From Arcuatula senhousia (lineage: Eukaryota; Mollusca; Bivalvia; Mytilida; Mytilidae), in NCBI GenBank assembly GCA_963971305.1, contig OZ020304.1:18706103-18770102 (forward strand): DNA of 64,000 nt. The letters are read 5' to 3'. A program made the translations under genes and the position numbers. The stretch's first letter is position 1. Every line of letters begins with the position of its first letter. Below the pieces are notes generated by a model. The model saw only the letters and a list, made by a program, of their open reading frames with translations. It did not search any database and was not told the origin of the DNA. Of the stretch, positions 1 through 12,500 are shown one piece after another.

Positions 1-1473
1 AACTGCTTGATTTATTTCCATAAATTTATACATAAAGAAATTATACAACACATTGGTAATTGACATTTTATTGCTTATATGGACATATCAAACTTGAGTT
101 AAGATTTTCTTAATATTAGTAAAAAATGATAGTAAGGTATTGGCTATTAGCTTAAGCTTACAATACTTCCAGAACTACTTCCGAAACTGTTGAAATCCCA
201 AATTCCTTCTCTTAAGAAGATGGATATAAGTTCCATAGGAAAAAGTATGTCTTGGTTCAATTTGGTTCTGATATATTCTGTATGCCATGTTTGTGAAGAG
301 TTTTGTAAAGCACCTGAAAATCCTACTGGTATGAAGAATATTTCTGTCATAATTTTTTTTTCGAACAGACACTTTTAACAATTGATAACACTTAGATTGA
401 TGTGATAATCTACCATTTAACATCTTAAAACAAATTACATTCTTCCAAGCTTGTTACAAAACTTATAGAATTTTATTTATGTAAATGCACTCCCTTAATT
501 ACCTGAAGACAAATGAGGAATCATTAACTATCTAGGTGTGAATATCTTTCTTTCAACATCAATGACAGAAATCATTCATATTTATCTATATACAAACTAA
601 CTCATAATATCTATGGAAGAAATTCCAAAGGGGTACTTGAATGTTAAACTTGCAAAAAGCAAAGATGAGATGGATTAGTCAAAACAAATGAAAACAACAC
701 AATGAAACAGAAAACATTAAATACACACAAAAACAACAGAATTGCACCAACTCAGGCTTTAATGATAGTGAACGCAGGTACTCTGGAAGGGTAAGCGGTT
801 CCCAATTAAGTCCCATTGATACTTCAGGTGGATATATTATTTAAAGTACTGTATCAAGTTAAGATAAACTTTGTATGTAAATAAGTTTTTTTCTCCTCTA
901 TCCAGTCAGCTATTCTGTTAATAATTGTCTATATCTCTTCTTTACTCTCTGTTCTTTTGTATTATTTTAATCCTCTTTTTATTCTTAGGTGAAAAATTCT
1001 AAACATTGTATGTTCTAAAATGGAATATATTTCATCAGTTTTCTAGATTACCCTATTACTGATTTTGAAAGTCAAAGCATTGAGGCATACTTGCATGTTT
1101 CAAAAGTTGTCAATTTAATGATTGCAATTTGCCTCAAGAACTATGCAGTCAGAAGAATCTAAACACCTGCCCATATATTTTAAGCCAAATCCATAGGAAA
1201 GAATTTTAAAACCAAATAGATTATTCTATATATTTTTTCAATTGTTGAAGATTGAGTAATTAAAAGAAATAATTCATTCATAAAAAGAAATTATTCATTC
1301 ATTAAGCAGCAACCCACATGGAATTTTGAAATGGAAATTAAAATATTTCTCTGTGGGATTAATTTCATTGCTTTAATATATCAATTCTTAAATGAGAGTT
1401 ATTTATAGAGTATTGTAGAATGCTTAGGGAGATAAAAAGATTCATTCATTGTTTTATTATTAGATACATTTTT
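1..1473. other. Neurexin intron, no gene seen
   Basis: AT-rich, presumably intronic sequence of the neurexin gene. Short ORFs at about 147-423 on the minus strand resemble no family I recognise and have no convincing splice context. No earlier LNS2 exon was found here. Confidence 0.5.
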
Positions 1474-2068
1474 ATGGCCCGACCAGGTATGTGGCTCGGC
1501 CATATAGTTTTACCCTTGTCTGCGTCTTTCCGTCCGTCACACTTTGGTTAAGTTCTTGGTTAAGGTCCATTACTCAAGATACTAGATGTTGGGGGTCAAT
1601 GATATTTTACCACTAGATGGGTCTTGGGTAGGGCTTACACCACCCACTAGAAATTAGGTCACTGTGACCTATATTTTATGCATGAACGACTTTGGTTAAG
1701 TTCTTGGTTAAGGTCCATAACTTGGATACTAGATGTTTTGGGTCAAAGATATTTCACCACTCTATGTGTCTTGGGTAGGATGACACCACCCACAAGAAAT
1801 TAGGTCACTGTGACCTATATTTTATGCATGAATGACTTTGGTTAAGTTCTTGGTTAAGGTCCATTACTTGGATACTAGTTGTTGGAGGTCAATGATATTT
1901 CACCACTAGATGGGTCTTGGGTAGGCCTAGACCACCCACTAGAAATTAGGTCACTGTGACCTATATTTTATGCATGAAATACTTTAGTAAAGATCCATAA
2001 CCCAGGTTATATACATTGGGGGTCAATGATATTTCAAGAACGGGAGGGCCATCCTGTGGCTCATAGGT
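1474..2068 (+). repeat. Interspersed element with 148-bp tandem units
   Basis: It begins with a GGCCGAGCC-type hairpin (ATGGCCCGACCAGG...GGCTCGGCC), then a CCGTCCGTC stretch, then about three tandem units of roughly 148 bp starting near 1542, 1690 and 1837, each carrying TTGGTTAAGTTCTTGG and GGTCACTGTGACC. A fourth unit is truncated. It closes near GGGAGGGCCATCCTGTGGC. The layout matches the other CCGTC-headed elements in the window, but the unit sequence is its own. Confidence 0.75.
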
Positions 2069-2924
2069 ACATTTTCTAGTTCAATATGTTTTACAATATT
2101 TCTCTCTCAAGAAAACATTTAAGTGCATAGATATTACCCTATTTCATTCACAAGGTTGGGCGGAGCTTAAATTTCTCAGTGTTTTAGGTAAGATTTAAAC
2201 AAAGAATCCCGAAATAATTGACCCATGACCAACCCGGTTAATAAAATAGAGTAATAAGGAAAATATAAAACAATATCAGAGGTGTGCATGGGTGCTGCCA
2301 CAGCATTTTTTGTATTTCCGCAGGTTTTGGACATTTTTTTAGACATAACCACCCAGTACGTACTGATAAAACCTAATTTTTCTGCCCTACCGAATCAGTT
2401 TGGTGTTGGGCATTTGTGTCATAATAGAATATGTTATTTGTTCAAATATAAGATTGGAAATTAAGCACTATTATCATCATGATAAAGAATTTGCCTATTG
2501 GCAAAGGTGGCTATTGGGAACATTGATATTTGTCTATATAAAGGCAATGGCTTACTTACTTTTTCAATAAGTGACTCTAAAACTTGTATTATAGCAATAA
2601 CAAGGTGTCTTTTCACCTTCAGGAAACTCAAAATAAAGAGACATTTAATCAGTAACACCGTAGTTTGCAACAAGTACATTGAGATTTCTAATCATATAGA
2701 ACACAACAATATATGGCATATCAAAACCATTAGGATTTAATAAAAGTTAATTTTTAGCAATACTAAATATAAAAATGTAAGTTGATGGAATACAAGTATA
2801 GAACATGAATTGACAGATGAACTTTAGTGTGCATCTTTTTGTCCATTTTATATAAAAATAAAATCATCAAAAAGTATTAAATGTACATATAAACTTAACT
2901 TTTCATCTACCGGTATATTTCCAG

Positions 2925-3077
2925 ATACATGTAGAAGTTGATGGATCCCACAGATTGGACGGTACAACGATAGGAGCATATTCTATATTAGACATGAAAA
3001 CTTTGTATGTTGGTGGAGGACCCAATCCTTTGTATAAAAATATGGTGGTGACAAACTTCAAAGGTTGTTTGAAGCAG
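2925..3077 (+). CDS. NRXN: Neurexin exon: second half of LNS2
   Basis: The acceptor is TTTCCAG at 2918-2924 and the donor is CAG|GTTGGT at 3078. The 153 nt encode 51 residues, phase 0 on both sides. The peptide has the LNS signature: a VEVDG strand, TLYVGGGPNP, and the domain-closing FKGCLKQ. It lies immediately after the position of splice site 2 in vertebrate neurexins. The preceding exon must end in phase 0 and was not found in the window. Confidence 0.88.
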
Positions 3078-4990
3078 GTTGGTAAAATGTGAAAGGTTTC
3101 TCTTATTCTAATTATACACCGTGCAACCTGTACTGTGTTTTGGAAGGATGTATAGGATTGATGCAGTCTTTTCCATACTTCGAAAATGCAACTCTTTAAC
3201 CACTAAACAGTATTTGATAAACCAAATATTAGGTATGTAAATCACATGGATATGTGCATTACAAAAAAAAAAAAAAGGCAACAGCCGAAACGTTGAGACT
3301 TTTGAGCCATTATGAATAAATAAAAAAAATATTGTTCTAAGATACGATTTAGGATTGACAATTGACCCTGGTCTCAATATCCCAGTAAGATTTTTTACAT
3401 ATTTTTTTTACATTTTAAAAAAAGTTTAAAAGCGAAATATGAATCAAATGTATACATAACATAATGATTGTTTTGGGAAAAAAAATATTTCGGGATATGT
3501 TTTAAAAATCATTGATTCTTCCTTAGATTTTTTTTCCGTCAATTTTTTTACCTTGCTTAGAAAATGCAAGCTCTTTGCTTCTTTTGAAATTCTGTAATTG
3601 CTTATACTTGTTTGTTTCTTTTCGATTGAAAACTTGACATGAGAGAAAAAAATTTCACCAGCTTTCAAACTGTTTCGATAAAAATATGATTAGGGAAAGC
3701 AGCGGAGTCCTTGCAATAAATTTATTTTCTCATATCATTTGTATAATTAGCTTCTCAGAATGTTTCATGTTAAAATTAAGATTTCGCATTACAAAAGTCA
3801 TTAAAAGGTTTTTAACAAGCTTTCCTATCTCTGTTTATATTAAAATCCATATGTTTACATAGAAATTTGATTGCAATTAAAAATTGGGTTGTAAATTGTT
3901 AGTAGATTTAAAAACTAATTTTCTAGTTATTAATGATGATGCCACTGAAAGCTTTTAAGATTATAATAACATAAAATAAACTTATTTTGTGTTAGGTTTA
4001 TTTTATTTTGATGAACCAAATTTTGAGTTGATTTGATTAACCGATTTTCAATTCATATTTTCTTAACATAAATGTGACATATAAAGGGCTATTGTTTGAA
4101 AAAGCCAATATATACTGTACTGTTATGGCTCTCTTGGTATCATAATTGTTTTTGACATAAAATTTAATTCACAAGAAATAATTTATCAAATCAAATGAAA
4201 GTTAAAATGGCCATTTTAGCAATGAATACATGATTATATAAAATTAATAAAATCTTCCTTTTAGTAAAGCTTACTTGTGATTTTAGTTAAAAAGAAGGAA
4301 GTTGTCATTTCATAGGCTGAGACAAAATGTATTTTGAGAATTTTATTGAAATGCAGAAATCATAACTTTTGATGTTGATATAACATGGGAATTAATATTA
4401 AAAAAAAACAGCATGACTTATGAATATTATTTTAAAGTAAAGTTTGATATGAAAAGTATTAAGATTCAAAATGAAATATTGATTGAGGAAATTGAGCAAA
4501 TGTTGCATTAATGTTTGAAATAATGGACAGATTGAGAGTGGGATTAGATTGTCAATCTATGTGATGTTTCCTTCTATATTGCACATTTTCAGATTTTAAA
4601 TTCTAAAATGAAAATTAAGATCGATCTAATCTCTAAAACTTAAAAGAGTATGAATACTTTTACTTTTGAGTAAGACATTTTAATTTATTTTTATCTTGTC
4701 AGTAATTTTGATAAATATTTTTTTTATTTACTTAGTTTCTGGTGTGTTGTACTGAGCAGGAACTGCTTATTCTCTCAGAGCACCTGGGTAACTTGTAGCT
4801 GAATCCAGTTAAGGTCCACATGCTTTGTGCTTCTTAGTGTAAAGTTGTTTTGTTTCATGTCTAGTACTAATTTTGTTTTTCAACTTCTGACATTGTGATG
4901 TACTTCTTGTACTTCTTGGCCTTTTGATTTTATCAACCCATAACAATGGCAGATCTAAAGGGGGTATTCCAGGGACTGGAACTCCCTTTT
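3078..4990 (+). other. NRXN: Neurexin intron, no gene seen
   Basis: AT-rich intronic sequence with homopolymer runs. I see no coding exon or RNA gene. The next supported feature is the CCGTC-headed repeat starting at 4991. Confidence 0.6.
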
Positions 4991-6454
4991 TAGCTCACCT
5001 GACCCGAAGGGTCATGTGAGCTATTGTCATCACTTGGCGTCCGTCGTCTGTCCGTCCGTTGTCCATCGTCCGTCCGTAAACTTTTTAAAATGTTAACTCC
5101 TCTGACACCATAAGTCCAATTGAAACCAAACTTGGTATGGTTGTTCATTAGCATTTGTTGCTTAGAACTGATGTGGGGCTTTTTGATGCGTCGTAAAACA
5201 TTGTCGCCGTGGCTAAAAATAGAACATAGGGGTAAAATGCAGTTTTTTGCAAATAACTCAAAAACAGCTACAGATATCAAAATTCTGGCATAGGGTAAAA
5301 GTGATTAGCACCTCAAGATCTACCTACCCTGAAATTTTGAAGAAAATCCAACAACCCATGTAGGAGTTATTGCCCTTTTTGTGGATTTTTTGCAAATTTT
5401 GCATCTGTTTTGCTCAATATCTTGAAAACTATACAAGATATTTGAGAAATTTAAATTGCATATTGTTAAGCACATCAAGATCTACATAACATGTAATAGG
5501 GTCAATGTTGTAGAACCTTACCTTTTAGGAGTTATTGCCCTTAGAACACCAAAATTGAGCATTTTTACAGCATTTCCTCATTACATTGAAAACGTTAACC
5601 CCTCTGACACTTCAAGTCCAATTTTAGAACTAAACTTGTAATAGTTGTTCATTAGCATTAGGTGTATAGAACTGATGTGGGGATTTTTGATTGGTCGTAA
5701 AACATGGCCACTGTGGCTAAAAATATAACATAGGGGTAAATGGCATTTTTTAAAAAATAACTCCAAAACAGTGACAGATTTTAAAATTTTGATTGGAAAC
5801 AAAAGTGATCAGCACCTGAAGATCTACCAGCTCTGAAATTTTGAAGAAAATCCAACGACCCATGTAGGAGTTATTGCCCTTTTTGTGGATTTTTTTTGCA
5901 AATTTTGCACCTGTTTAGCTCAATATCTTGAAAACTATACAAGATAATTGAGAAATTTCAATTGCATATTGTTAAGCACATCAAGATCTACAAAATATGT
6001 AATAGGGTCAACATTGTAGGACCTTTCCTTTGAGGAGTTATTGCCCTTAGAATGTCAAAATTGAGCTTTAAAAAGCATTTGCTCATTACATTGAAAACGT
6101 TAACTCCTCTGACACTTTAAGTCCAATTGGAACAAAACTTGGTATTGTTGTTCATTAGCATTAGTCGTATAGAACTGATGTGGGGATTTTTGATTGATTG
6201 TAAAACATGGCGGCTGTGGCTAAAAATAGAACATTGGGTTAAACTGCATTTTTTTGCTAATAACTCAAAAAGGGTGACAGATTTTTGAATTTTAATTGAG
6301 ATAAAAGTGATTAGCACCTTAAGATCCACCATATTGTCAGATGACCCCCTTATTAAACTTATAACCCTTTCAATGTCAAACAGATTTTGCCTAATAGCCT
6401 TTACTTAAGGCAAATATGTCAGGTGAGCGATTCAGGCTCCTGGGAGCCTCTTGT
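4991..6454 (+). repeat. AGCTCACCTG-family element, ~505-bp units
   Basis: It starts with an imperfect hairpin (AGCTCACCTGACCCGAAGGG/TCATGTGAGCT) followed by TTGGCGTCCGTCGTC. It contains about two and a half tandem units of roughly 505 bp, recognisable by GTTAACTCCTCTGACAC and by TTGCCCTTTTTGTGG. It ends with AGGTGAGCGATTCAGGCTCC and the hairpin GGCTCCTGGGAGCC followed by TCTTGT. The same head and tail recur at 23546, 31117 and 43588. No coding capacity is seen, so it is presumably a non-autonomous mobile element. Its class cannot be settled by eye. Confidence 0.85.
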
Positions 6455-7024
6455 GATTGGTCTTTAACCCCCTTAGAAGGCTGTATGTGGAACCCCCTTT
6501 TAAAGAAAATTCTTGATCCTTTCCTGACTAAACTGCTTTAAAAGCTACCAGTAATAGGTACAGGCTGTTCATATTACCATCAAAATTGACTAAGTGGTCA
6601 AGAAAAAAAGAATAGATTTAGAGATTGTAATTGTTTAAGAGAATCAAAGGAAAACCACAGAGGACCATTCAATACTCTGGATAACACAGTGATGATGCAT
6701 GCAATTACATTTAATTTGATATATGCAAGGACACAACAAGCCAATACAATGAAACATTGAATGTCTCCTGTCCAAAAACATTGTATGGTGGTCCTTGCAA
6801 AAATATGTTGGCATTTCTGAATTGTAAATATGACAAATTTTATTGGTCTTAAATCAAAGTTAACATTTTTATGCCAGTCAGGTCCGAATGTCCAATGTTT
6901 TTTTGTGAACTATAAAAATACTTCAACATGAGTATGCATCATATTGTAATTTAAATCAGGAGCATGGGTCATGTTTTGTCTCAAAGTAGAATACTCATGA
7001 CTTTTTACTTAATCATTATTTCAG

Positions 7025-7802
7025 GTAACTTATGTCAGTAAGGAGATTTCTTTTGATCTGACCACCATGGCTTTGGAGGGAGATCTGACTGTAATTGGAG
7101 ATGTCCTGTATAACCAGTGTCAGGAGATGGTGGAAGCCCAACCCATAACCTTCGTTACCCAGGAATCCTACATCGAACTGCCAAATTGGGAAGTATATAT
7201 CCATGGTGGAAGTTTATCGTTTACCTTTCAGACCAATGAGCTGACGGGAATCATCCTTTATGACTACAATTCAAGAACTTCTGATTTTTTTGCCTTTGAA
7301 CTTTTGGATGGGTATTTGAACTTTTTAATCAATTTAGGCTCTGGTACAGAAATAGTTAAAACTAATAAGTATATCAGTGATGGGAAAATTCACAGTGTTT
7401 CTGTTCGTCATGCTGGTAAAACTGGAACTGTTGTCCTGGATGGGTTCAGTACTCGTTATGACATAGGTGGCGATAGTAACCATTTAGACCTCGACAGAAA
7501 ATTATATGTAGGAGGAGTTGACGAATCCCTGATCCCTACTTTACCAACAGAACTGTGGTCAGGACAGCTAAGTAAAGGGTTTGTTGGATGTTTACATGAT
7601 TTAGTTATAAATGGTAATAAGGTAGACCTGATCACGGCAGCGAGGAAACAGAGAAGTTCTGGGATTAAGGACTACTGTCGTGTTATGGAACCCCAGTGTA
7701 ATCAGGGGTCCTGTCTACACCATGGGAGGTGTGATGAGGGATGGAATTGGTACCTCTGTGACTGTAGAGGAACAGGCTATGGTGGACCCATTTGTCATAC
7801 TG
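7025..7802 (+). CDS. NRXN: Neurexin exon: end of LNS2, LNS3 and EGF2
   Basis: The acceptor is TTATTTCAG at 7024 and the donor GTAAGT at 7803. The 778 nt run from phase 0 to phase 1. About 32 residues finish LNS2 (ending YNQC). LNS3 follows (QPITF...SYIELPNW, FFAFELLDGYL, KLYVGG, GFVGCLHDLVING). Then comes a six-cysteine EGF-like domain ending CDCRGTGYGGPICHTG. Reading past the donor gives an immediate TAA (7808-7810), which fixes this donor. The EGF carries GWNWY where other neurexins have GWNRY, while the downstream tandem copies have the R form. The last 133 nt (7670-7802) are copy 1 of the tandem array. Confidence 0.93.
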
Positions 7803-9223
7803 GTAAGTAATGGTAGGGTAATTAAAGGACTATTGTCGTGTTATGGAACCACAGTGTAATCAGGAGTCATGTCTTCACCATGGGAGGTGTGATGAGGGAT
7901 GGAATCGGTACCTCTGTGACTGTAGAGGAACAGGCTATGGTGGACCCATTTGTCATACTGGTAAGTAATGGTAGGGTAATTAAAGGACTATTGTCGTGTT
8001 ATGGAACCACAGTGTAATCAGGAGTCATGTCTTCACCATGGGAGGTGTGATGAGGGATGGAATCGGTACCTCTGTGACTGTAGAGGAACAGGCTATGGTG
8101 GACCCATTTGTCAAACAGGTAAGTAATGGTAGGGTAATTAAAGGACTACTGTCAAGTTATGGAACCCCAGTGTAATCAGGGGTCCTGTCTACACCATGGG
8201 AGGTGTGATGAGGGATGGAATCGGTACCTCTGTGACTGTAGAGGAACAGGCTATGGTGGACCCATTTGTCAAACAGGTAAGTAATGGTAGGGTAATTAAA
8301 GGACTACTGTCAAGTTATGGAACCCCAGTGTAATCAGGGGTCCTGTCTACACCATGGGAGGTGTGATGAGGGATGGAATCGGTACCTCTGTGACTGTAGA
8401 GGAACAGGCTATGGTGGACCCATTTGTCAAACAGGTAAGTAATGGTAGGGTAATTAAAGCACTGCTGCCGTGTTATGGAACCCCAGTGTAGTCAGGGGTC
8501 CTGTCTCCACCATGGGAGGTGTGATGAGGGATGGAATCGGTACCTCTGTGACTGTAGAGGAACAGGCTATGGTGGACCCATTTGTCAAACAGGTAAGTAA
8601 TGGTAGGGTAATTAAAGGACTACTGTCAAGTTATGGAACCCCAGTGTAATCAGGGGTCCTGTCTCCACCATGGGAGGTGTGATGAAGGATGGAATCGGTA
8701 CCTCTGTGACTGTAGAGGAACAGGCTATGGTGGACCCATTTGTCAAACAGGTAAGTAATGGTAGGGTAATTAAAGGACTACTGTCAAGTTATGGAACCCC
8801 AGTGTAATCAGGGGTCCTGTCTACACCATGGGAGGTGTGATGAGGGATGGAATCGGTACCTCTGTGACTGTAGAGGTACAGGCTATGGTGGACCCATTTG
8901 TCAAACTGGTAAGTAATGGTAGGTAATTAAAGGACTACTGTCGAGTTATGGAACCCCAGTGTAATCAGGGGTCCTGTCTCCACCATGGGAGGTGTGATGA
9001 GGGATGGAATCGGTACCTCTGTGACTGTAGAGGAACAGGCTATGGTGGACCCATTTGTCAGACAGGTAAGTAATGGTAGGGTAATTAAAGGACTACTGTC
9101 GTGTTATGGAACCCCAGTGTAATCAGGGGTCCTGTCTCCACCATGGGAGGTGTGATGAGGGATGGAATCGGTACCTCTGTGACTGTAGAGGTACAGGCTA
9201 TGGTGGACCCATCTGTCAAACTG
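7670..9223 (+). repeat. 10-copy tandem array of EGF2 exon end plus 5' splice site
   Basis: There are ten copies of a 133-nt block starting GACTACTGTC, at 7670 (inside the exon), 7828, 7986, 8144, 8302, 8460, 8618, 8776, 8933 and 9091. Each is followed by a GT donor; nine are GTAAGTAATGG and the last is GTATGTTAC. The spacer is about 25 bp (GTAAGTAATGGTAGGGTAATTAAAG; one copy lacks a base), giving a 158-bp period. Every block keeps an open EGF frame with the six cysteines and ends in phase 1. The spacer is far too short to be an intron, and its stop codons block read-through. Copies 2-10 are therefore intronic unless an unusual splice choice reaches them. Confidence 0.93.
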
Positions 9224-9277
9224 GTATGTTACATTGTGGTAATCATGGTACTTGAAGAATCAGTACCCGTACCTTCA

Positions 9278-9400
9278 CTGACCTCTGTGACTTGAGGCTC
9301 ATTTAGTAAGAGGGGGTTATTGTTAGTACATGTACTGTGCTGCACCTCTGTGATTGTAAAGAAACAGGCTAAGGTGGGCCCATTTGTTATAATGGTAGGT
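9278..9400 (+). repeat. Degenerate EGF2-end copies
   Basis: Two older, eroded relics lie just after the array. One is CTGACCTCTGTGACTTGAGG near 9278-9297. The longer is at about 9341-9396 (CACCTCTGTGATTGTAAAG, then ACAGGCTAAGGTGGGCCCAT), ending ATG|GTAGGT, so even the donor position is retained. They show that duplication of this exon end happened more than once. Confidence 0.7.
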
Positions 9401-9809
9401 TCAAGGGTTTTAAAATTATTATACCACTATGTCATAAAATGTAATGAGATACCCTGCACTAATCATGCTTTATCAGTAGATAAGGCTAAATTCCTGAAAG
9501 ACCCCCCTCATTAATTATCATAAACTTTCTTTAAGCACCCTCTACAGTCCCGTGGTATAAATCAGTTATCCCCCATCGGGCATCCGCCCTCAGGGGAATA
9601 ACTAACACTAATACCGGTAGTGCATTGTTGAAAAACTTAAAGACTATTTATATTCCAAAGAGTCTGATTTGACCAATTAATCGAAATTTTCATTTAATAT
9701 TCTTTGTCGAAAAATATGGAAAGCCCGTATTTTCTTCTTTTGCATCAGACACATGCTAAAAGTGCCTTTCTAGCGCTGTGGTGTAATTTGTTTTTCTTTC
9801 TATATTTAG

Positions 9810-10027
9810 GTGCGACAACTCTTGAGTTTGACGGAACACAGTTTCTAAAGATAACAATGGAAGTTATGTTGGTGACAGAAGCTGAGGATATTTCATTACG
9901 ATTCCGTACCACGCAGGAAAATGGATTGCTTTTTGTAACCTCCGCTGATGAATCCCATGACAAAATGGAGTTGTATTTAGAATCAGGCTCTATCAAGTTG
10001 GACATAAAGATCGGCCAAACCTCAAAG
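9810..10027 (+). CDS. NRXN: Neurexin exon: first half of LNS4
   Basis: The acceptor is TATATTTAG at 9809 and the donor is AAG|GTAACG at 10028. The 218 nt run from phase 1 to phase 0. The peptide begins ATTLEFDGTQFLKI and contains VTEAEDISLRFRTTQ, the conserved start of LNS4 in neurexins, ending IKIGQTSK. The phase-1 entry joins exactly to EGF2. Confidence 0.93.
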
Positions 10028-10510
10028 GTAACGATAACGTGTTGATGAGTTAGGCGTAATTGTCAGTTAATACAATATCCATGTTGTATGTACTTAAAAA
10101 GCCATGTTGTAATATATCATGTCATTTGTTTAATGAATGTCCTTTAATGATAATGGTTGTATGGTTGAGCTACTGTTGTTTTCTTTTTTATACAGTAAAA
10201 CCTAGCTTGTATGAAACTCCTTGAGGATTGAAAATTATGCTAAGTTTTGATTTTAGACACATATTTATTTATTCAGGGTCAAATCATGCAGAAATTTAAA
10301 AAAATGAAAAAATAATTTCACTCCACTTAGTTTGTACATGAACAGGTATATATTCTTTTTATGGAGGAAGTTTGATATCATTTTGAAACTTTATACACAT
10401 ATGCATTGGAATATGAGCAAATGAAAATCATCATAAAATTGTATCACTGATATCAGGCTGAAGGCAGGTTATCACGTCTTTTTTACAAATTAATGTTTAA
10501 ATGATGGTCA

Positions 10511-10908
10511 TTATGTGAGACATATTGTTTTTGTCGTGTCCGTCCGTCCGTCCGTCCGTCTGTCCGTCAAAAAGTTTGTCAGCACAACTTCTCTGAAACT
10601 ACTGAACCGAATTCTACGAAACTTGCGTGCATATTACCAGGAAATTTTTATCCTCAAATTTTTGTGGGATTTATGGCCTTTTGAACGGAGGAATTTGCTT
10701 AAAATCCTCATTTATCATCTTGTCAGCGCAACTCCTCTGAAACTACTGAACTGAATTCAATGAAACTTGGTATATAGGAAGGACACCATAGTTGTGCATA
10801 TGATCAGGAAATTTTGTTCCTCAAATTTTTGAGGGAGTAATGGCCCTTTGAACTTAGAATTTTTGGGGGAAACAGGGGAGACATCGTTTTTGTAGGCAAA
10901 AACAAACT
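10511..10908 (+). repeat. GGGAGACAT-family element (one to two units)
   Basis: It begins GTGAGACATATTGTTTTTGTCGTG followed by a (CCGT)n run, then AACTCCTCTGAAACTACTGA units. It ends GGGGAGACATCGTTTTTGTAGGC. A larger relative with five units is at 42102-43070, a degenerate copy is near 17310-17700, and a reversed one is at 47139-47400. Confidence 0.8.
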
Positions 10909-12001
10909 TTGATATTGTAGTAGGTTATACTGTATATTCTTTCAGTTGGTAGGTTCAATAGTTAAGTGAATTCAGAAGGGATTGAGGAACAAACAGCAAA
11001 ATGGTACAAAACTAAAGATAAATGCACTGATAAGCATAACAGGACATGATATTTCTGTTGACACAAAATAATTCAATAATGAACCATCTTCCAGTGTGAT
11101 GTGTTGGTTTGTGTTCTTGTATCATATTAATTTTAAAAGTCATTATCTACCATTTAATGGGAACCAATCACTGATTGTATCAAATTATACAGATGTTTTA
11201 CTATAAATCAAATTGATCATTTCATGACGGTTAAAGTAATGTTTTTCAATTAGAATTCATTACCCAATTTTTAAATGCAATATTTGATAAAGGATCATAT
11301 CTTCCTTTGATCTGTTGTTTAGAATCAATTTGTCTGTGTTTTGTTTCTAGTTTTATGAAATCGGCAAAAGAAATTATTGACCGTTATTTCATGGTATTTA
11401 AGTCGTTGTATGTTTATTCCAAAACAGAAATCAATTTGGTTTTATGGTGAAGTGAAACAAGCCTTATCATATTAGGTTTAGCTATTTGTCAATTTAGCAT
11501 TAGTGACGGAGAAGGATTAAAGTTATTTGTCATTCTCAATCAGCTTCTATTTACTTTGTATGTAGCAGGGAAATTTGACTTTAAAGTTTACATAGACAGA
11601 AACCTTGCGAAATCCTTGAAAAGAAAGAATAAGTCATATTTATTGCTTTCTATTCCAACCTTATAATCAAAATATAACAAAAGCAAACTAATAGCCATAA
11701 GAATGTGTCAAAATGGACTTGCTAGAGATTGAGTAGCACTTCTTTTGAATTTAAGTCAAACAACTATGCATGACAATGAGTCAGAAGGTGGACACGTTTA
11801 TAGTATTGTCCTATAATGGACACAGAAGAACCTTTCATTAATAGCTGTGACGTTATTATGAAATTCTGGTTGCTCATATTAATGGTCTTGTAGGTTCAAT
11901 GAAATTCTGTCATTCTAGGTATAATACCTCATCAATTATTTTTGATCTACCCTTAGCTTCCCAGTTTTGTAATTTCTCTTATGCATTTGTTTTACTTTCA
12001 G
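10909..12001 (+). other. NRXN: Neurexin intron, no gene seen
   Basis: AT-rich intronic sequence between the two halves of LNS4. No exon-like open frame with splice sites was found. The pyrimidine-rich tract just before 12001 serves the next exon. Confidence 0.6.
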
Positions 12002-12110
12002 TTTCTAAGTATGGGAACCTATCTTAATGATGACAGATGGCACACAGTATACCTAAAGAGAAGAGGGGAGATAATCCAACTAAAAGTGGACGAGGGCAAT
12101 CCAATACTCG
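12002..12110 (+). CDS. NRXN: Neurexin exon: LNS4 middle
   Basis: The acceptor is TTTACTTTCAG at 12001 and the donor is CTCG|GTAATT at 12111. The 109 nt run from phase 0 to phase 1. The peptide contains YLNDDRWHTVYLKRRG, matching the conserved LNDN-WH-V strand, and QLKVDEG. Its start coincides with the region of vertebrate splice site 3. Confidence 0.92.
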
Positions 12111-12500
12111 GTAATTATTTTGTACTAGCTTATAATGTTGCCATTAATCTTTTAAAAAAGTCTATGAAAAAAACACACACACACCCCTCAAACCCAAGTG
12201 GTTGACTCCAATACATGTACTGTAGTAGATTTTTAAAATAATTAAAAAGGTAGAGATATTATAACAATGATATAGTGGACTAGCTAGTGTTGAAACTTAT
12301 TTTATATCGAAATAGAATGCTCCAAATTTCCACTTTCAGTTCATAATTACAATAAAGAGATTGCCATGAACACACAGTTTTGTAACAATTGCTGACCATA
12401 TAAAATGTAAAAAGTTATGTCCAATGAAAAGTTTATTGTCTTTTAATGTTTATGCGAGCTCTAGATTATTGATTTAAATTTTGTTGTGCTTTTCTTTTAG

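Noticed and set aside
147..423. Overlapping minus-strand ORFs near the left edge, with a TTTTCAG-like acceptor
   Set aside because: No recognisable protein similarity, no matching donor or phase partner, and two overlapping frames equally open. Chance or an unknown repeat is more likely.
9101..9514. ORFs after the EGF2 array
   Set aside because: They read the EGF copy in a non-EGF frame (9101-9295) or intronic sequence (9320-9514) and lack splice logic.
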